DNA of 64,000 bases, from assembly GCA_963971575.1 (NCBI GenBank), contig OZ020611.1, forward strand, positions 202,726,419 to 202,790,418, given 5' to 3'. Positions 44,172 to 55,441 of this stretch are shown here, piece by piece (positions within the stretch are counted from its first letter, which is position 1; each line of letters opens with the position of its first letter). Both the position numbers and the translations under genes were made by a program. Source of the stretch: Liopterus haemorrhoidalis (lineage: Eukaryota > Arthropoda > Insecta > Coleoptera > Dytiscidae). The notes under the pieces are model-generated. The model worked only from the letters and a program-made list of their open reading frames with translations. It was not told where the DNA came from and ran no database searches.

Positions 44172-44843
44172 GAGGCGTACCTAAAGAATGGCATATATGG
44201 CACATTCCTTGAGCGTTTATTTTTGAGACGAAATCGAAAGGGTCATGAGTGTCGCAAACATATTGCAATAGCCTGTGAACAGTTCGAGGGTTGAGCATGC
44301 AACGAACATAAACAAAAAAAAAATTTTTTTAACTAGGGGGTATTCTGAATTGACTATATAACCCATTTTATACAAAGTTTCGTAAAGAAAATTACTCTGG
44401 CATTACTGGGTTAAGATATGCTAGGTTAGGATAAACTTTACATTGTAGTTTTATTAAATTATTGTTCAAACTTCATCTATGTAATATAAACAACACACAA
44501 AAAATCTTGAAGAAGTTAAACTGTTGACGAAAACATGACGAAAAAAAAATAATTAAAGAAATTTATTTACTAACATTTACTATCTGTTCTAGGTTATGTA
44601 AACTTTGTATCAAATGGCCATTATTGTGAGCCTCAAATCTATCTCGAACACGTCCAAACAAATTCGGAGGAATACGCCGAATTTGTGTGTTTGTGACAAG
44701 AACCGACCCAGAGTGGATCTGACGAACGCTTTGAGAATAGCTCGAATTGTGCGCATGATCCTCTCCAAACTAGACAAAAACGTTACATGATGTATTAACC
44801 TTATAGGGGTAATAACCTTACTAATTCTATTCGAATAAAAATG
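44172..44843. other. Intergenic DNA, nothing firmly recognised
   Basis: A pair of overlapping open frames (about 44605-44876, both strands) is unassigned; position just before the LINE-E tail suggests decayed LINE sequence. Confidence 0.3.
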
Positions 44844-45175
44844 GAAAATTGCATGGCAAAATACAGCAGACACCAATCACCTCCACAGAATAAAAGATAC
44901 TGTAAAATAATGGAATTGTCGAAGACATAGAAGAGAACAAGTCATACTGACAAGATTGAGACTTAGCCATACTATGTACTCCCATAAGTACATCTTTGAG
45001 AGAACCAATCCACCAATATTCAGTAAATGCAATACTAGACTAACTGTAGAACACATCCTCCTAGAGTGTGAACAGTACCAAAGGCAAAGAGACTCAAACT
45101 CCTTACCAATTAGAATTAAGGACCTGCTAGCCAACAAACGGACACAGAATCCCGGGTTATCCAATTCTTAAAGGA
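44844..45175 (+). pseudogene. LINE-E: jockey-like C-terminal fragment
   Basis: After frameshifts the text reads REQVILTRLRLSHTMYSHKY, then TNPPIFSKCNTRLTVEHILL and ECEQYQRQRDS. LTRLRxxHT...L...PxCxxC...VxHILLxCxxY is the conserved C-terminal zinc-finger-like block found in many insect jockey-type non-LTR retrotransposons, downstream of reverse transcriptase/RNase H. Upstream RT blocks are not present. Last coding bases near 45171. Confidence 0.8.
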
Positions 45176-45179
45176 CATA

Positions 45180-46034
45180 AACATAGCCTCAAAAATATAA
45201 CTATCTAATTTAATGAAAATACTACTTATATAATATATTGTTAAAACGATATGTGGAATCACACACAAATGTTTAAATGTAATATTAACATAGGTAACAT
45301 ATCTATCTGGTGGCCAATAGCCTGAGAAGCTGAGGCAACCATCAATTAGTTTAAAATAAAAAAAACTTACTTGGTGGAAAAAAGAATCGAAAAAGATGGG
45401 TGTTAGTTGGTTGGGCAAAAAAGCAATTTCAGAGTATTCCATAGGACCAATTTAACGTAGATACGCCTCTGGTTTCACAGATCACACTTTAAGAAACGTT
45501 GGTAGACACAAAGCAACTACATTGGTAACATTCATACTTAAATGAAATCATGTTAATGAAGAACGAGTTCATTCAAAAGCAGGGGTGACTGTAGCAAACC
45601 CCGCTAACAAAGCATTGGAAGCGATTGAAAGAAAAAGGTTTCAAGAAAGAAAATGGGTTGAGTTAATATGTCGGCTCAAAAATTGCATTAAGTTAAAAAC
45701 ATGAAAACGGTTGAAAACATTGAATGTGGTATTATAATGTCAGAGTTTCAAGCATTATAACAGGATTAAATAAGGATATTTATTAGCTCAAAGAACAATA
45801 TAACTTCATTATTCTTAATCTATTCTTAAAACGTAACAATAGTCATTATGACTAACAGAAGGATTGTGACTTATTTAAGTTTTCTCCATGAAGTCCAGGA
45901 AATTGGTGTTCAAAACTTTGATTGTGGAGACATTTTTGCAGGAGTTCTGGAAATCGGTGGGATGAATAGGTCTGGAGATACTGATTTCAAGGTCAAATCT
46001 TGCGCTAAAAATGCGCATGCAAATATTGCGTTCC
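45180..46034. other. Intergenic DNA, nothing recognised
   Basis: The 70-codon frame at 45848-46060 runs into the inverted-repeat element that follows and matches nothing known. Confidence 0.3.
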
Positions 46035-46830
46035 ATTTCGAAAAAATATATCTATACTGAATTAAGGGGGAATAAATTCTCTTTAATTTGGTTTTCATAA
46101 GTTTTTTGTGGGATGAACTACAGCCAGTCAATTTTTCCAATTCATGAAAAATGTAATTTTTGCTTCAATTAACGAAATTTTTTTATATAACTTCAATTCT
46201 ATTAATTTCTCGAAATATACGATTGTTTTTAACATTTTTTTTTTTTTGTTGCATATTCTTGCGAAAATATAATATATATTTTGGTTTATTTCTATAAAGA
46301 TATTAACCTCAACAATTATAGTCATTGGTGTTTTGTAAAATCAGCCTACAAAAGTAGGTTTAACATCGTTTCTCTACCACCGTTTAGATTAAGATAGGCT
46401 GTGTTAGGCATAAATAGCCATCATTGCTGTGCGCCAAATTTTTTAACTAACTCTACTACCGACTGAGGCAGCAGTGCGGAAGCATTCATTCCGGACATAC
46501 CATCAGGTCTGGTATGGAGCCTCCAAAAAGCGACAGGAATGGGGACAAAAAAAGCAAAGATGGGTTCGATCCTATTCTCATCCTTAAGTTTGACTTCCAC
46601 AAGTTCAAGCAATGCAAAAAAGTTAAAAATAATTGTATATTTTGGAAAATTAACAGAATTGAAGTAATAATAATATTTGTGCATTAATAGAAGCGAAAAG
46701 TACATTTTTCATGAATTCGAAAAATTTATTAACTTTGCTGCGCTCTAGTGGTGAAACCGTTCATCCCACAAAAAAATGATAGAGAATTCATTTCTCTTTA
46801 ATTCAGTCTAGCTTTACATTTCGAATTTTG
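46035..46830. mobile_element. Element with long (~110-bp) inverted ends
   Basis: Left arm (about 46035-46160) includes TGAATTAAGGGGGAATAAAT, TTTTTTGTGGGATGAAC and CAATTCATGAAAAATGTA. The right arm (about 46695-46830) carries the complements (GTACATTTTTCATGAATTC, GTTCATCCCACAAAAAAA, TTTCTCTTTAATTCAGTC). The arms match imperfectly over their length. A minus-strand open frame in the core (46705-46421) includes PVAFWRLHTRPDGMSGMNAS and is unassigned. Target duplication not resolved. Confidence 0.6.
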
Positions 46831-46863
46831 CAATAGAACGCATTTTCTCGATAAGCGTGGGGG

Positions 46864-47085
46864 CAGTGGCGGCACTAGCGAGGAACCGGGGGGTCCTGCC
46901 CCCCTCAAAAATTGCTCTGACCCCCAATAGCCCCCCCCCCAGAATTTTTTGGAGAAAATTGTATTTTAGAAGTGAGGACCTTTTTTTTAGTTCATCACTT
47001 GTATTTTCATGGGTAAACGATAAAAAAATAATTTCATATATTTCCTGCCCCCCCCCCCAGATATTAAGAGCTAGCGCCGCCACTG
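46864..47085. mobile_element. hAT MITE with perfect target duplication
   Basis: Ends CAGTGGCGGCACTAGCG and the complement of CAGTGGCGGCGCTAGC. The 8-bp duplication CGTGGGGG is perfect (46856-46863, 47086-47093). It includes C-rich runs and the GTGAGGACCTTTTTTTTAG hairpin module. 222 bp. Confidence 0.9.
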
Positions 47086-47093
47086 CGTGGGGG

Positions 47094-47590
47094 GGGGTCA
47101 TTATGGGGACATTCTGCTGCGCCGCGCAAATTAAAATCATTGTAAGTCAGCATTGCAAAGCGCTACAATGACGAAACTGGTCTCAAATGAAAGCTAACGG
47201 TCGTTTTAAGGAATTATAAATGAAATCGAAGGCAGTGTTGGTAACTTTGGACCGCAGCAGAGCATTTTAAAAAAAATCACAATGGCGCTATATACTCGTT
47301 GAAAAGCTACGCATAAATCGAGCCAAATCGAATAGATTGGATCCTGAAGAATTTAAAAATGTGCCACATATAAATGCAGAAAGGTGCAGGTCTTATAGAA
47401 AATGCATGAGAGACGCAAAACCGAAAATGGAACGCAGTTCAGTACAGTAGGAGGACCACGCGAATGTATTCACGTAAGCTTTGGTGGTTATGTCCCCAAA
47501 CACAATCTACCCCTATTTATTATTTTTTAATTTCATCAAAAATTTTAAGCCCTCCTTTTAAAAATCGTAATTTTCTTGAATATGTATATC
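47094..47590. other. Intergenic DNA, nothing recognised
   Basis: No repeat family or coding seen. Confidence 0.3.
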
Positions 47591-47594
47591 GGGT

Positions 47595-48160
47595 GGCCAC
47601 TTTAAGACTGAATGATATAAAACGAAAATAACTTTTACAAACACATGTGTTTTTAATTTTTTATAATTTTATTTGGAAATATAATTAATGGATATTTGTC
47701 AGTGTTATGTGTGAAAAACATCACTCAAATGACCCCCATTTTCCTGCTAACAAATACGAGCTCTTTCCATAGCATTTTCCATGATCATACGCAAGGTTTC
47801 AGGTCCTAAACGTCGGATTTTGACTCGAATGTTCACTTTCAGTTCTTGAATTGTTCGAGGTATTATTTACGTAAACCGTAAACCCGATCTTTCAAATAGC
47901 CCCACATAAAGAAATCAGGTGAACGCGGAGGCCAAACAAATTCAGCATTTTGAAAGCATTTTTTTACCGAAAATTTCTCGCAGGCAATTCATCGTCGCCC
48001 TGGTAGTGTGCGCAGTAGCTCAGTCCTGTTGGAACCATACTTCAGAATCTTTTGAAGCGATGTTCTGACGATGCCTAGTTGACCAGAATGACAACGGGTA
48101 GAGGAATATGGATCCTCAAGGAATCTCTGCCGTACAGTTTCCACCGCTTGTTATCGCTAG
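47595..48160 (-). pseudogene. Mariner-like transposase relic (family Mc), internally deleted
   Basis: Minus-strand text: EAVETVRQRFLEDPYSSTRC and LGIVRTSLQKILK (second helix-turn-helix), then directly EVWFQQD-ATAHTTRATMNCL (second Asp), VWPPRSPD-FFMWGYLKDRV (third Asp, one gap), and an RRLGPETLRMIMENAMERAR-like end with frameshifts. It is related to but distinct from family Mb at 42.7 kb. The first-Asp region is missing, as in the other relics. The right outer end may be TCGGGTGGCCACTTTAAGAC at 47588. Confidence 0.75.
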
Positions 48161-48164
48161 GAGA

Positions 48165-48954
48165 TACTCTGAAATTAAAATATTGCCGGTATTATCTCTG
48201 AGTTAGAGTAATTGATCATTCACTGGAATAGAAAAACTCGATGAGTTTTACTCGTTGTTGGATATCACACGTATCAATTTTAATCTCCAAGGAATACTCT
48301 ATAACCGACAAAAATATAAAAAAAAATATATATAATTAAAAAGTTATAATTGTTTCAAACCCTTCAGTCTTTCAATAGCTTCATGAAAAAAAAAATAGTT
48401 TACGACAGTCATCGAATTAAACTTATCGTAATACCAAGGCACGCCTTTATAAATTTGAGTTTTACCTGAATCGATCTTTAAAAGAAATACACACATTTGA
48501 GTTCGTAATCCTGCATTCTCTCTCTGTGTGTGGCTTTGAATATCTTAACTACACCCCAATGTAAAAAAAAAATTCAAAGCCATGTTATCTACCCCCTCGT
48601 AGTCATTTTAAATCATTCTAACTGTCTTTGTGTATGCATATATTTTTATTCGAACAAAACAAGATTACATTCTGAACGAATAATAAATTTCACAAAGTAC
48701 CTCTTTTTGAATTATAATTTTAAATCAGTTTTTAATGTTGAGAGAAAAGCGGAAGAAGTTATGGGCATTTTATGAGTATATGAGATTTTCTTGAAATGAA
48801 ACGAATAGTTTTTTTTCAGTTTTAATATCGCAAGAACTTGCTTATTTCTGCAAGAACTATTTGAATTTACATGTTTTATAACTAAATTGTTAAATTTGCT
48901 TATGTTTAGGGCCAATAGGTATAACTAATAAATCTTTATACACTCACTCATATA
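48165..48954. other. AT-rich intergenic DNA, nothing recognised
   Basis: No shared repeats or recognisable coding. Confidence 0.3.
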
Positions 48955-48956
48955 TA

Positions 48957-49842
48957 CGAGGTCTGTTCAAAAAGTACCGCGAAATTTGAATTTCCGCGGG
49001 TTACGTATATTCGATTTTTTTGTGGCGTTATGTTGGTACTTATGTCTCTCACTTATGCCGACAAGTTCGGCCATTTTGAATGTTCAGTTAATTTTTGACA
49101 GTTGCTTTGCTTGCACGTGTTTTTGCTCGTCTTCGATTTTTGCCTATACCAAAAAATGGATCAAAGAATCTGTATCAAATTTTGTGTGAAAAAACAAAAT
49201 TAAGTGCGCGGACGCATTCCAAATGTTGACTGTGGCATATGGTGAAGCTACCTTAGACCGAAGCAACGTTTATCGGTGGTACAAAATGTTCTCAGAGGGC
49301 CGAGAAGATGTGAACGACGAAAAGCGTGCCGGACGCCCGAGCACGTCAACAACAGACGAAAACATTGATGAAGTGAAGAAAATAGTATAGGCCAATCGTC
49401 GAATCACCGTTAGAGAAGTTGCTGAGGACCTAAACATATCGATTGGCTCGTGCCATTCGATTTTTACCAATGATTTGAGCGTGAGACGGATCGCGGCTTG
49501 TGCGCGAATTTTTGGCCAAAAACAACACACTAATAATGCCGCAGCCACCGTATTCCCCAGATCTGCCCCCCTGTGACTTTTTATTGTTCCCGAAACTGAA
49601 GAGGCCCATGAAAGGACGACGCTACGTTACGAGTGAAAAGATAAAGACGGCATCGAAGGAGGAGCTGAACAAGATCACAAAAAATGATTTTTTCAAGTGC
49701 TTCGAGGATTGGAAAAAACGTTGGCACAAGTGTATAATATCTGGTGGGGATTACTTTGAAGGGGACAAAATAGATATTCATGAATAAATAAATAATTTTT
49801 GAAAAAAACACAAAATTCGCGATACTCTTTGAACAGACCTCG
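48957..49842 (+). mobile_element. Mariner element (family Ma), second copy, middle deleted
   Basis: Inverted ends CGAGGTCTGTTCAAAAAGTA and the complement of CGAGGTCTGTTCAAAGAGTA; TA at 48955-48956 and 49843-49844. It keeps the 5' region lost from the 26-kb copy but lacks about 400 bp in the middle. 886 bp. Confidence 0.9.
49156..49786 (+). pseudogene. Mariner transposase, N- and C-terminal parts only
   Basis: ATG 49156 gives MDQRICIKFCVKKQN, then (after a stop/shift) KCADAFQMLTVAYGEATLDR and NVYRWYKMFSEGREDVNDEK, the first helix-turn-helix region. It continues with NRRITVREVAEDLNISIGSC and DLSVRRIAA, then jumps at about 49495 to VREFLAKNNTLIMPQPPYSP and DLPPCDFLLFPKLKRPMKGR (third Asp), ending FEDWKKRWHKCIISGGDYFE. 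The first and second Asp are deleted. It shares the same stop after KKIV (49388-49390) with the 26-kb copy, so both descend from an already defective parent. Confidence 0.88.
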
Positions 49843-49929
49843 TATGTCTGAGTAATTGTGGCCAAACGGCTGAACTGGAGAAACGGCTAGTCCTTAGACC
49901 TAAAATTTTGAATGTATATACAAAAATAT

Positions 49930-51195
49930 CCGGATTATTAACGTTATTAATATTATTATTTTCGTATGGTACATTTAGATTACCTATAATTACAAAGAAA
50001 ATACGCTAATACATTAAATATTTCTATCTAAATTTAAAAGTCATTGTATTGCTTCATTGGTCAGTTATACGACGGAGTTGAGACCACCTGGGACAGTACG
50101 ATGAAGACATTCTTCTACGATATGTTGCATCGTCTGTAAGGCAATGGTAGAAAGAATTCTTTTCTCATTTATAAAGCATGTAGCTGTATCTGTCATGGCC
50201 GGTGACTAATGGGGTAGCAAGTAACCATTTGTCTGAATATTGGGATCTGAAATTTTTGTTTGGGATGAGAGAAATTTTCCCATTTTTTGGACCATCCGTC
50301 TTTAGTGTTATAAGCAGAAGCAAGGATGAGATCGTTTTAAATAGGATTTCGAGTTTTAAGCCTATGATTTGGTGGATTTAGTTGTTCTTCATGTATAGAT
50401 AGACTGTGGTGGTCTTTAAATTCATATATAATTTTGCCAGGTTGTGACGACTGCTTTATTTCTTTGAATGGGTGCAGGGCGTATGCTCGACAATACAGGG
50501 AACTATTCTGAAGGAGTCAATCGTGTAGCACCAGTGATAGTTCTCATAGCCGTATTTAGTTGAATGTCAATTTTGATTGTATTAGCACTTTTTTCCACAC
50601 TGGGGAGCAGTACTCTGCTGTGGAATAGATCAGAGCAACTACAGATATTTGCAAGGTATGGGCATCACAACCCCACGACCAAATTTCCACCTCGTTGATT
50701 AAATTATTTCTTGTTCTAAGTTTCAGACCTACTTTTTCTTCTGTGTTGTTTAAATTTGTTTAAATATATCTTCTTGTGTTAAATGTCAGTTGAGTAATTC
50801 TAAGGCAGCATGGGGCGTAGTTCTGTTTCACTTTTTGTCGTTGAATAGTACACACAGTTCTTCGTTTGCATATTTATTGCTCAAATGGAAAAGTGTTACT
50901 TCAGTTTTTTGTGAATTAGGTTTTAGACGCCAAAGTTTATAGTATTTGCTGAGAGTTTCAAGGTCTTCAGTGAGTAGCTTCTCAACTCCTTTTGCATGTG
51001 TGCACTGCACAGCAATAGCAAGGTCATCGGCATACGCAAATTTACGTCCAGAAGTAAGTGATATATCGCTTACGTATAAATTGAACAAAATTGAAGCCAA
51101 CACAGTACCTTGCGGATGACTGTTCTTCAGTGTTCTAAAGTTGCTTTTTCCCCTGTTAAGATCTGAATGACCAGATATCAGTTTAGGTAAACCCT
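49930..51195 (-). pseudogene. LINE-C: jockey-like reverse transcriptase 3' part
   Basis: Minus-strand text starts near 51190 and includes LKNSHPQGTVLASILFNLYV, KFAYADDLAIAVQ with the YADD catalytic box (about 51022-51033), and KYYKLWRLKPNSQKTEVTLF. Downstream, with frameshifts, come YSTAEYCSPVWKK and the C-terminal IVEECLHRTVPGG block near 50110. The 3' tail has CCATACGAAAATAATAATAT near 49965. Motif order matches jockey-clade non-LTR elements. The 5' two-thirds (endonuclease and fingers) are missing. Confidence 0.85.
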
Positions 51196-51199
51196 GAAA

Positions 51200-51480
51200 A
51201 GAAAAAAAGAAAATCGGAAATACAGTATATATTATTCAATTTTGCTTTTATTACCTAAAACAGTAACAACGTCCATCGATAGTAAACCGTCACCCGCTAC
51301 TGTCCGACTCGAACTACCGGCTGACAGTTGATAGTCCGAGAGCAGCAGTTGGCGACACAGACAATCAAACAGTCGGCGAATGCTGCAGGCTATATATCCG
51401 GCTAATCGGCTAATCGGCTTACCCATTGGCGTGATCGAAAATAGAAAGAATTATGTGTAGGCTGGCACTGCGCGCGACAT
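51200..51480 (-). other. Possible solo LTR (minus strand)
   Basis: On the minus strand the segment begins TGTCGCGCGCAGTGCCAGCC, has GGATATATAGCC about 90 bases in, and AATAAAAGC about 140 bases later: promoter and poly(A) signals in LTR order. No internal region is present. Tentative. Confidence 0.35.
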
Positions 51481-51489
51481 TTGCTATGA

Positions 51490-51984
51490 TTATATGAAAT
51501 GTTAAATATATTATTTTCATTGCTATAAACCATTTACATTAATTTTTCATAAAATTAGCGTAACCTGGAGTCCGAAGAAACGATCTGAAAACCCTGAGAC
51601 TCCGGGTGAAACACTGAGACCTTGTCACTCTGGTTAAGATACACTTCAACAACCTTATTGCGCTTAATAATTTCTTACATCTATTATTTATTATTTGACG
51701 TAAACATTTAAATCAATAAAGTAACATATAAATGAAACGCAATTTAATATTTTAACAATTTATTAAAGTGCACCAGCATATGCTTGAAAATATGAATGAA
51801 ATGCTTTATTTCTTGACAAAATATTAAAGGGCGCCGTAAATAGGTACCTATAGAATGTATCTATACAGTTTGGGCCTTCGCGTTAGGTATTTGTGAAATA
51901 TGGCAATAACTCGAATGATTACCGCAATAAATCGAAAACTGCAATAATCGACACCGCAATAACCGGGGTATTTCTACAGTTCGT
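51490..51984. other. Intergenic DNA, nothing recognised
   Basis: AT-rich with a few short GC-richer tracts; no repeats noticed. Confidence 0.3.
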
Positions 51985-52160
51985 ACAGGTATAGTTCTTT
52001 GACCCACTTATACATATAAAAAATATTGCGACTTCAAAATTATTCTGAATTACGCACATTTATATAAAGTGAGATAGTTTGTAATTTCAAATCAAACTAT
52101 TTTTCAAAAAACAATGCTTTTTATTTCATTCATGGTATTAAATGAAAGCTCTTAATATTT
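51985..52160 (-). repeat. DR1-b fragment (reversed)
   Basis: TATAGTTCTTTGACCCACTT, TAAAAAATATT and GGTATTAAATGAAAGCTCTT are the reverse of DR1-b blocks. It is truncated where the mariner relic begins. Confidence 0.5.
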
Positions 52161-52640
52161 AGTGGGTGTGTTAGAACCTCCCATTCAAGCTCGGAAATTT
52201 TTTCACGTGTCTTTTTTTGATGAAAGAGGTCAGGCATTGTCGGCTTGAAGAATAATTCCTCTTCTATTCACAATTTCTGACCGATTTCTGGTCAAGTTCT
52301 GATTCAGTCGACCCAATTGTTCACAGTAGAGATCAGAATTAACACTTGGCCCCAATTTTAACATCTCATAATAAATTATTCCTTTATAGGGCCTTCCAGA
52401 TCTCATCCAAGCATAGATTCATCCAAGTTCATCATCCAAGCATAAATTTCCTGATTTCAGTTTTTTAAACCACTATTGACATGTGCGTACACTTAGTTTA
52501 TCACCATAAACAGTGAAAATATTTTATGTAGCAACTGTAGCAGATTTTTTTTATGGTACTCATAGAACATTAAACAGCATAAAGAATGTTTTGATGAAAA
52601 TTCTTCCGCCATTTTAAAATGCAAGGGTTTAAAATGAAAC
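52160..52640 (-). pseudogene. Mariner transposase relic (family Md), internally deleted
   Basis: Minus-strand text: SATVATxNIFTVYGDKLSVR, WFKKLKSGNLCLDDEL (first helix-turn-helix region), then a jump, with CTTGGATGA-type local repeats, to the catalytic domain: IYYEMLKLGPSVNSDLYCEQ, LGRLNQNLTRNRSEIVNRRG, ILQADNA-PHSS (second Asp), and ELEWEVLTHP. It stops before the third Asp block. This is a fourth mariner family in the window, more decayed than Ma and Mb. Confidence 0.75.
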
Positions 52641-52649
52641 GAAAACAAT

Positions 52650-53057
52650 AATTACTCAAGATTATAGAGTTTAATCAAAACGCAAAAGACGTCTGTTTAA
52701 TTCAGCGAATTCGTGACTATTTCGCATACTGCACTAATAATAAAAACGAAAAAACTTTCCGGTACACCTAATATTATAGAATGTTTGCAACGGTTTTTAT
52801 TAGAAATTCAATAATTTTTTGTACTTCTGCAATTTTAAAATTCTATTTGTATTTCTGTAAACAAAATTGTGAACTTATTATTATTTATCTTGTTTTTAAC
52901 CCTAAAACTTTTTTCTGCTTAAAAATTAACTCTAAAACTTTTAACAGCTTAAAAATTATTTAAATTAACCTTTATATGAAAAAATCGCATGTATTTTTTA
53001 AACTAAAATGTTAAAACAAACTCAATTAATAAAAGTTAATATTTAGTTTCGTTTAAA
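52650..53057. other. AT-rich DNA, nothing recognised
   Basis: Low-complexity A/T-rich; a 60-codon frame at 52781 is without similarity. Confidence 0.3.
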
Positions 53058-53059
53058 TA

Positions 53060-54187
53060 TCATTCACAGCTCATGTTTTAATAGATAGTACGTAATGCAT
53101 AGTGTTAATGTTAACGCATAAGAATGTTAGTTCTACACAAAACCGTATAAGCATTCATAGCTCCAATTTAGTGGATAAGCGTAAGAAAATATTTAACGCA
53201 TAATGTTAGAAGTTTGTATATCTCAAACTTTTAACATTAACATTAACATTAAAACACTGACAACTGTCAAAATGAAGGAGAGAAAGACTTGTGAATGCAG
53301 CTTGTGACATAATTATTAGTAAAAATGTTGAAACTAATATTGAAAAATAGATGTGAAGTGAGAATTTTTACATATTTCAGGGTTTCGCAAGTATACAGTG
53401 ATACATTTCAAAATAGACGAATATATTATACAGGAAATTATAAAAAGACTTGTGGCTGCAGTTTATGATGTACTAATTAATAAACGTGTTGAATCTAATA
53501 AAAAATTAATGTGAAGTGTGAATTTTCACATATTTTAGTGTTTTTCAGGTATCTAGTACCCAAGTTAAAGCAGCTATATGTGTGGAACATTATTTTTTTT
53601 TGCGGTAATCAAGTCAAAATGAACAATATTTTGAAAATAATGTACCGTTTGTTATTCTATGTACAAAGAGCTTTTCCTTAAAATACAACATGAACTTTTA
53701 AAATAAAATATGTATTTTTTCAACAATAAAAAAATTAATCTGACAAAAATTCCTTTTGAACTATATTGGTTTCCATCAATGTACATTATTGAGATTTTTT
53801 TCAGATTTTTAGACCAACACTTCTGGGAAACAGGGTGGAAACAAAAGTTAACTTTTTTTGTGAAATCAAAAAGTTAGGTTAGAGTGAGTAGCTTCAGAAA
53901 CATTATAGTTATTCTATTTAATAATTAACTTAATAAATATTATTTTGATTCTTTTTAGAAGTACATTAATAAAAAAAACAATACATTTATTTTATTTAAT
54001 AACAAGATATTTTTATTATAAATTGTTTAGTAATTTCTATTGCGTGTAGATGGCAGCTAGATCGATTTATCTATTAAAACATGAGCTATGAATGGTACCA
54101 AAGTGTTGTGACTACCCACTAACATTATCCATTAACATTATGCACTATGAACCACGTACTATCTATTAAAACATGAGCTGTGAATGA
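53060..54187. mobile_element. TA-flanked element with 36-bp inverted ends
   Basis: 53058-53093 (ATCATTCACAGCTCATGTTT...) is the exact complement of 54154-54189. TA is at both edges. Further inverted similarity (CATAGTG, TAACATTA) continues inward, and a second, partial copy of the end (ACATGAGCTATGAATGGTAC) lies at 54080-54099. DR1 hairpin ends are inside. 1.13 kb, no transposase. Confidence 0.7.
53280..53870 (+). repeat. Two tandem DR1 hairpin ends plus a DR1 body fragment
   Basis: An AGACTTGTGNNTGCAG...GTGAAGTG-type unit occurs at about 53285-53400 and again at 53446-53552, each ending in the DR1 hairpin and an AGGTAT-type repeat. The second continues into DR1 (GGTAATCAAGTCAAAATGAA as in copy 7, then a b-type central block to about 53870). 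This indicates a local duplication of the end with its flank. Confidence 0.6.
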
Positions 54188-54189
54188 TA

Positions 54190-54490
54190 CTTTACAGTTC
54201 CTTGGTATCCATTCCGTGAGTCTTTTGCTCCATTTGTCATCTTGTGTTCTGTCCACTTCCATTTTAGTCTTTTTGCTGTAAGGGCAATATCCTTTATCTT
54301 GGTTTTAGATCTTATAGTTTTATTTCTAATCTTATCCTTAATTGAAATATTTAGTATTTTACATTACATTTTACGCTGGCAGATTTGTAGTGAGGACATT
54401 TGTTTTTTAGTTAGTGCCCAAGTCTGTTCACCGTATGTTATAACAGGTAACACACATACGTCTCATAATTTTTTCTGCAGATGTAGTTGA
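54190..54490 (-). pseudogene. LINE-F: reverse-transcriptase C-terminal fragment
   Basis: Minus-strand text reads YGEQTWALTKKQMSSLQICQ, then IRNKTIRSKTKIKDIALTAK and LKWKWTEHK. YGxxTWxLxxxxxxxLxxxQR...IRNxxIRxxTxxxDI...LKWxWxGH is the C-terminal region of endonuclease/reverse-transcriptase LINEs common in insects. No RT palm is present. It abuts the TA-flanked element at 53060-54187. Confidence 0.8.
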
Positions 54491-54716
54491 AGGCTTTTTT
54501 CAGTGACGTACCTGAGAGACCAAAACTGTTTCTGTTAGTAAATGCACTCACGCGGGTACATTTATATAGGTAACTATAGATATAAGATTTGGACAGAATG
54601 TATAAAAATATACACTGATAGAAAAACTGTGTATGTCATATAAACAAATAAACTTATTAAAAACTATATTTTATTAATAACCGAATCCATTTCACTTTCA
54701 TCTACATAGCTATATA

Positions 54717-55416
54717 CAGAGCCAGCGCTAGTTCTTTTGGCGCCCGGGGCAAACCCGCCAAACTGCGCCCTTTTGTTACAATATTCAGTGGCGTACCAAA
54801 AAGGTGGGTTAGGGGCTTGCAATTTTAATTCAAACATATTCTTTTGATTTAGACGGTTGCAATTTAAATATTTTTACATTGCTGATATAATGGTACATCA
54901 ACTTACAAACCTCTCAAAATACGACATTTTTGAGGTAGAAGCTATTTTCATATCCTATTTTGACCTCTAAATACGAATCGTGATGTTTTTCTTTTTAAAT
55001 GAATTAATGCCTGTTTTACATTATACTTTTTTTCCTAGTACTAGAAACAGGCTACTACTTTACATGTAACAAATCGAAAACTCCTGAACCACAAAACCAG
55101 ATACAAGAGAGTTGTTCAATTTTTACAATTTAAGGAAGATGATATTCATACTAATCATGTGAAACAGAAAATGTCATAAATAAAAATTAATATGTAATAG
55201 TACACAAAATGCACATTTGTAGTGAAAAAAATGCTTCTTCTCACTCCTTCTCCATTTCTTTGCATTTTCTTCATTGAGTTGAATATAGTGTTTTAAATAT
55301 TTTGGATTGACTTTATTATGTTTTACACTGGGAACGGGTTAATTGATCTTTGTTTTGGCGCCCCAAAGAGCTAGCGGCCTGGGATTGTGTCCTTGTCACC
55401 CCTTTCACCGCCACTG
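54717..55416. mobile_element. hAT-like non-autonomous element
   Basis: Left CAGAGCCAGCGCTAGTTCTT then TTGGCGCCC; right complement CAGTGGCGGTG...CCGCTAGCTCTTTGGGGCGCC. Flanking 8-mers GCTATATA and CGTATATT agree only at 5 positions. CAG ends, GCGCTAG and GGCGCC subterminal motifs suit hAT. 700 bp, non-coding. Confidence 0.55.
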
Positions 55417-55441
55417 CGTATATTGGACTTTGTACATATTT

